Source: Dipteronia dyeriana (taxonomy: Eukaryota; Streptophyta; Magnoliopsida; Sapindales; Sapindaceae). Taken from it: a stretch of DNA of 64,000 nt. Within the stretch, counting starts at the first letter, position 1. Each line of letters begins with the position of its first letter. The notes under the pieces were generated by a model, which did not search any database, had not been told where the DNA came from, and saw only the letters and a program-made list of their open reading frames with translations. Below are positions 60,217 to 64,000 of this stretch, piece after piece. The position numbers were made by a program, and so were the translations under genes. Location: positions 118,306,146 to 118,370,145 of the forward strand of contig CM065296.1 in the NCBI GenBank assembly GCA_032871835.1, written 5' to 3'.

Positions 60217-61826
60217 CCACGTTTGACAATTAAACTATAAAGTGAGGAAAAGATTAGCACAATATAATTTTTGATATATTGTTTCTTATTACCCTTTTGT
60301 AATCTCACAAACCCATTTAACTTTTAGCACTCCAAAATTCTATATATTCGAAACTTCTATATCCTCACACGAGGTCATATGTATCCCAAATTATTGGGTG
60401 CACTATAGCCCATCCAATCAAGCCCTGGTTCCGGCATTATACATGTCAATTGATCTTCCACATGCAACCAGGGGTGAAACCAATTTTATCAAATTTTGAG
60501 GGTCGGGGGTCAATTTAAAATTTTGATAAATCATAGTAGAAAAATATAAATAATAAAAAACAGTTGTGAGCTTGCACTCCTATGCAAAATATTTAACAAA
60601 AGGTCATAACTCATAACTATTAACACAATTTGACAGTAGATATAATAAGTGAATTAAACCTGCTGCTACAAATTTTTGATGTCTCTTACAATACTATGAA
60701 TTCTCTCCGTTCTCTCACTATTAAAGTATTAATGTTCAATCACTCTTAACTAATAACTAAATGATAATCTATCTAGTAATCCATAGAATTGACATCAAGA
60801 ATCTGAATTGTAGCACATTAACACCATAATCATATTGTATTGCATACATGTAACATTTCAATAGCAGATCATATTGCATTGCATACACGTAACATTTATA
60901 GGTTGCTTTCAAGTTTCAACAGAGTATCTGTATCACCAATCTCACAGGGCAGAGAATTCAGACAAAATCATTTACCAATCCTATGCTAAATTAACTGTTT
61001 AATTCATATAAAAGCACCAAACTTTAGCTTGTTCCGGTTTATACATAAAAATATGAATGTATTTTGAATAAATTAGGGATTGAAATTTCTTATATTATAA
61101 AAACGTTAAAAGAAAATGATATTTCACTAAAAAAAAATAAGGATTTAACAAAATTAAACGAATACTCTTTATGATCAAACAATATTGAACTGCGGTGAAC
61201 TTAAGTAATTAGTTGAGAAACAATAATCATTTTATATTTTAGGCCACAACTAGTCAACAACGTGGATTGTCCTGCCTAAAATTCGATGACCCCCTTTATG
61301 TGTAGGGCACATGAGCAAACCAAACGAAAGCTAGTTGGATCATACCATTTGTTAGGGCATTACATGGGCTCGGCCCAATTTCAATTTATCTTCTTCAAGT
61401 TACGTGTTGCACTATAACTTGTCTTAGATAATGATTTCTCTTGTAACCACGTAAATTAAAACACAATACACGTACGAACGTAACGACCACATGAGATTGG
61501 TTAGATAAAGAAAGTGACATCCATTAATCAAAGGAGAAGATTGCACGCTCCATATGAGGTATGGCAATCGAAATTCAAATAATGACGTAAAGCGACAGAT
61601 TTATTACATAATTAATGAGACGGACAAGCCGATGCCATTTTTTAAAATTTCGGTTTGTTGTTTAGCTCAACTTGCAGACAACCAAACCAATCAGAAGCAT
61701 GCACGTGTCACAATTGTAGGGGATGAAGAAAAAACCATCCAACTTAACTGGATATAATATCCAACTCGACAAAAGAATATCTACCCAGGTTCACTGTTGT
61801 TGGTAGACGTGCTTTGTCAGTTCAAC
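59421..61826. other. Intergenic region upstream of the RD19-like protease
   Basis: The first ~300 bases carry more of the decayed minus-strand locus. The rest is AT-rich with a (TA)n run at 60185-60210 and no recognised gene. The RD19-like promoter lies in the last several hundred bases, with an ACACGTACG motif near 61465 and CACGTGTC near 61701, ABRE/G-box-like words. Confidence 0.5.
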
Positions 61827-63924
<2,098 letters not shown>

Positions 63925-64000
63925 GTCACTGAGTTACCATATTAATATTATGGAGGTCCTGCTAGGTATGTGAAGCTCATGTAAATAGAAGTTGTATTTA
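63925..64000 (+). other. 3' flank of the RD19-like gene
   Basis: The window ends within the probable 3' untranslated region. Confidence 0.6.

Overview
The window is nuclear DNA of a flowering plant, a eudicot by its gene content. It is AT-rich, its genes are split by GT-AG introns, and it is full of TA-type microsatellites, MITEs and larger transposon remains. The species cannot be named from the sequence.

Eight host genes can be built exon by exon with matching reading phases. In order they are: a LisH/CTLH/CRA protein of the GID8/RanBPM type (+, 3168-6264); chloroplast Obg GTPase OBGC (+, 7591-12487), with an apparent one-base frameshift; a DREB2D-type AP2/ERF transcription factor (+, 14824-15567); a secreted purple acid phosphatase (-, 16279-18486); an NRT1/PTR (NPF) transporter (+, 22743-27817); WAT1, a vacuolar EamA/MtN21-type transporter (-, 30194-32924); TFIIF beta/RAP30 (-, 42010-45143); and an RD19-type papain-like cysteine protease (+, 61827-63924). 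They do not form a pathway. DREB2D, WAT1 and TFIIF-beta are, from memory, consecutive loci in Arabidopsis (At1g75490/75500/75510), which suggests a conserved block expanded here by the phosphatase, the transporter and transposons.

Between genes lie AT-rich spacers with short transposons. Two hAT-type MITEs have 8-bp target duplications (19221-19713 and 46871-47264). Two Tourist/Harbinger-like MITEs have TTA duplications (23645-24104, with another MITE nested in it, and 41356-41612). A 5'-truncated LINE with a poly(A) tail and 17-bp target duplication sits eight bases upstream of a splice acceptor in the NPF gene.

From about 47.8 to 59.4 kb is a decayed minus-strand locus made of ~0.7-kb tandem repeats. 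An 8.84-kb Mutator-like element of the Ulp1-carrying (Kaonashi-like) type is inserted in it (50220-59060, 10-bp target duplication). It carries two convergent, mutated genes: a DUF1985/Ulp1-protease gene (+) and a MuDR-type transposase gene (-). Each gene appears to begin with a short leader exon followed by a ~0.9-1.0 kb first intron built of ~21-bp ATCGAGCTTTTTT-type repeats. These twin arrays at equal distances from the two ends are the most unusual structure in the window.
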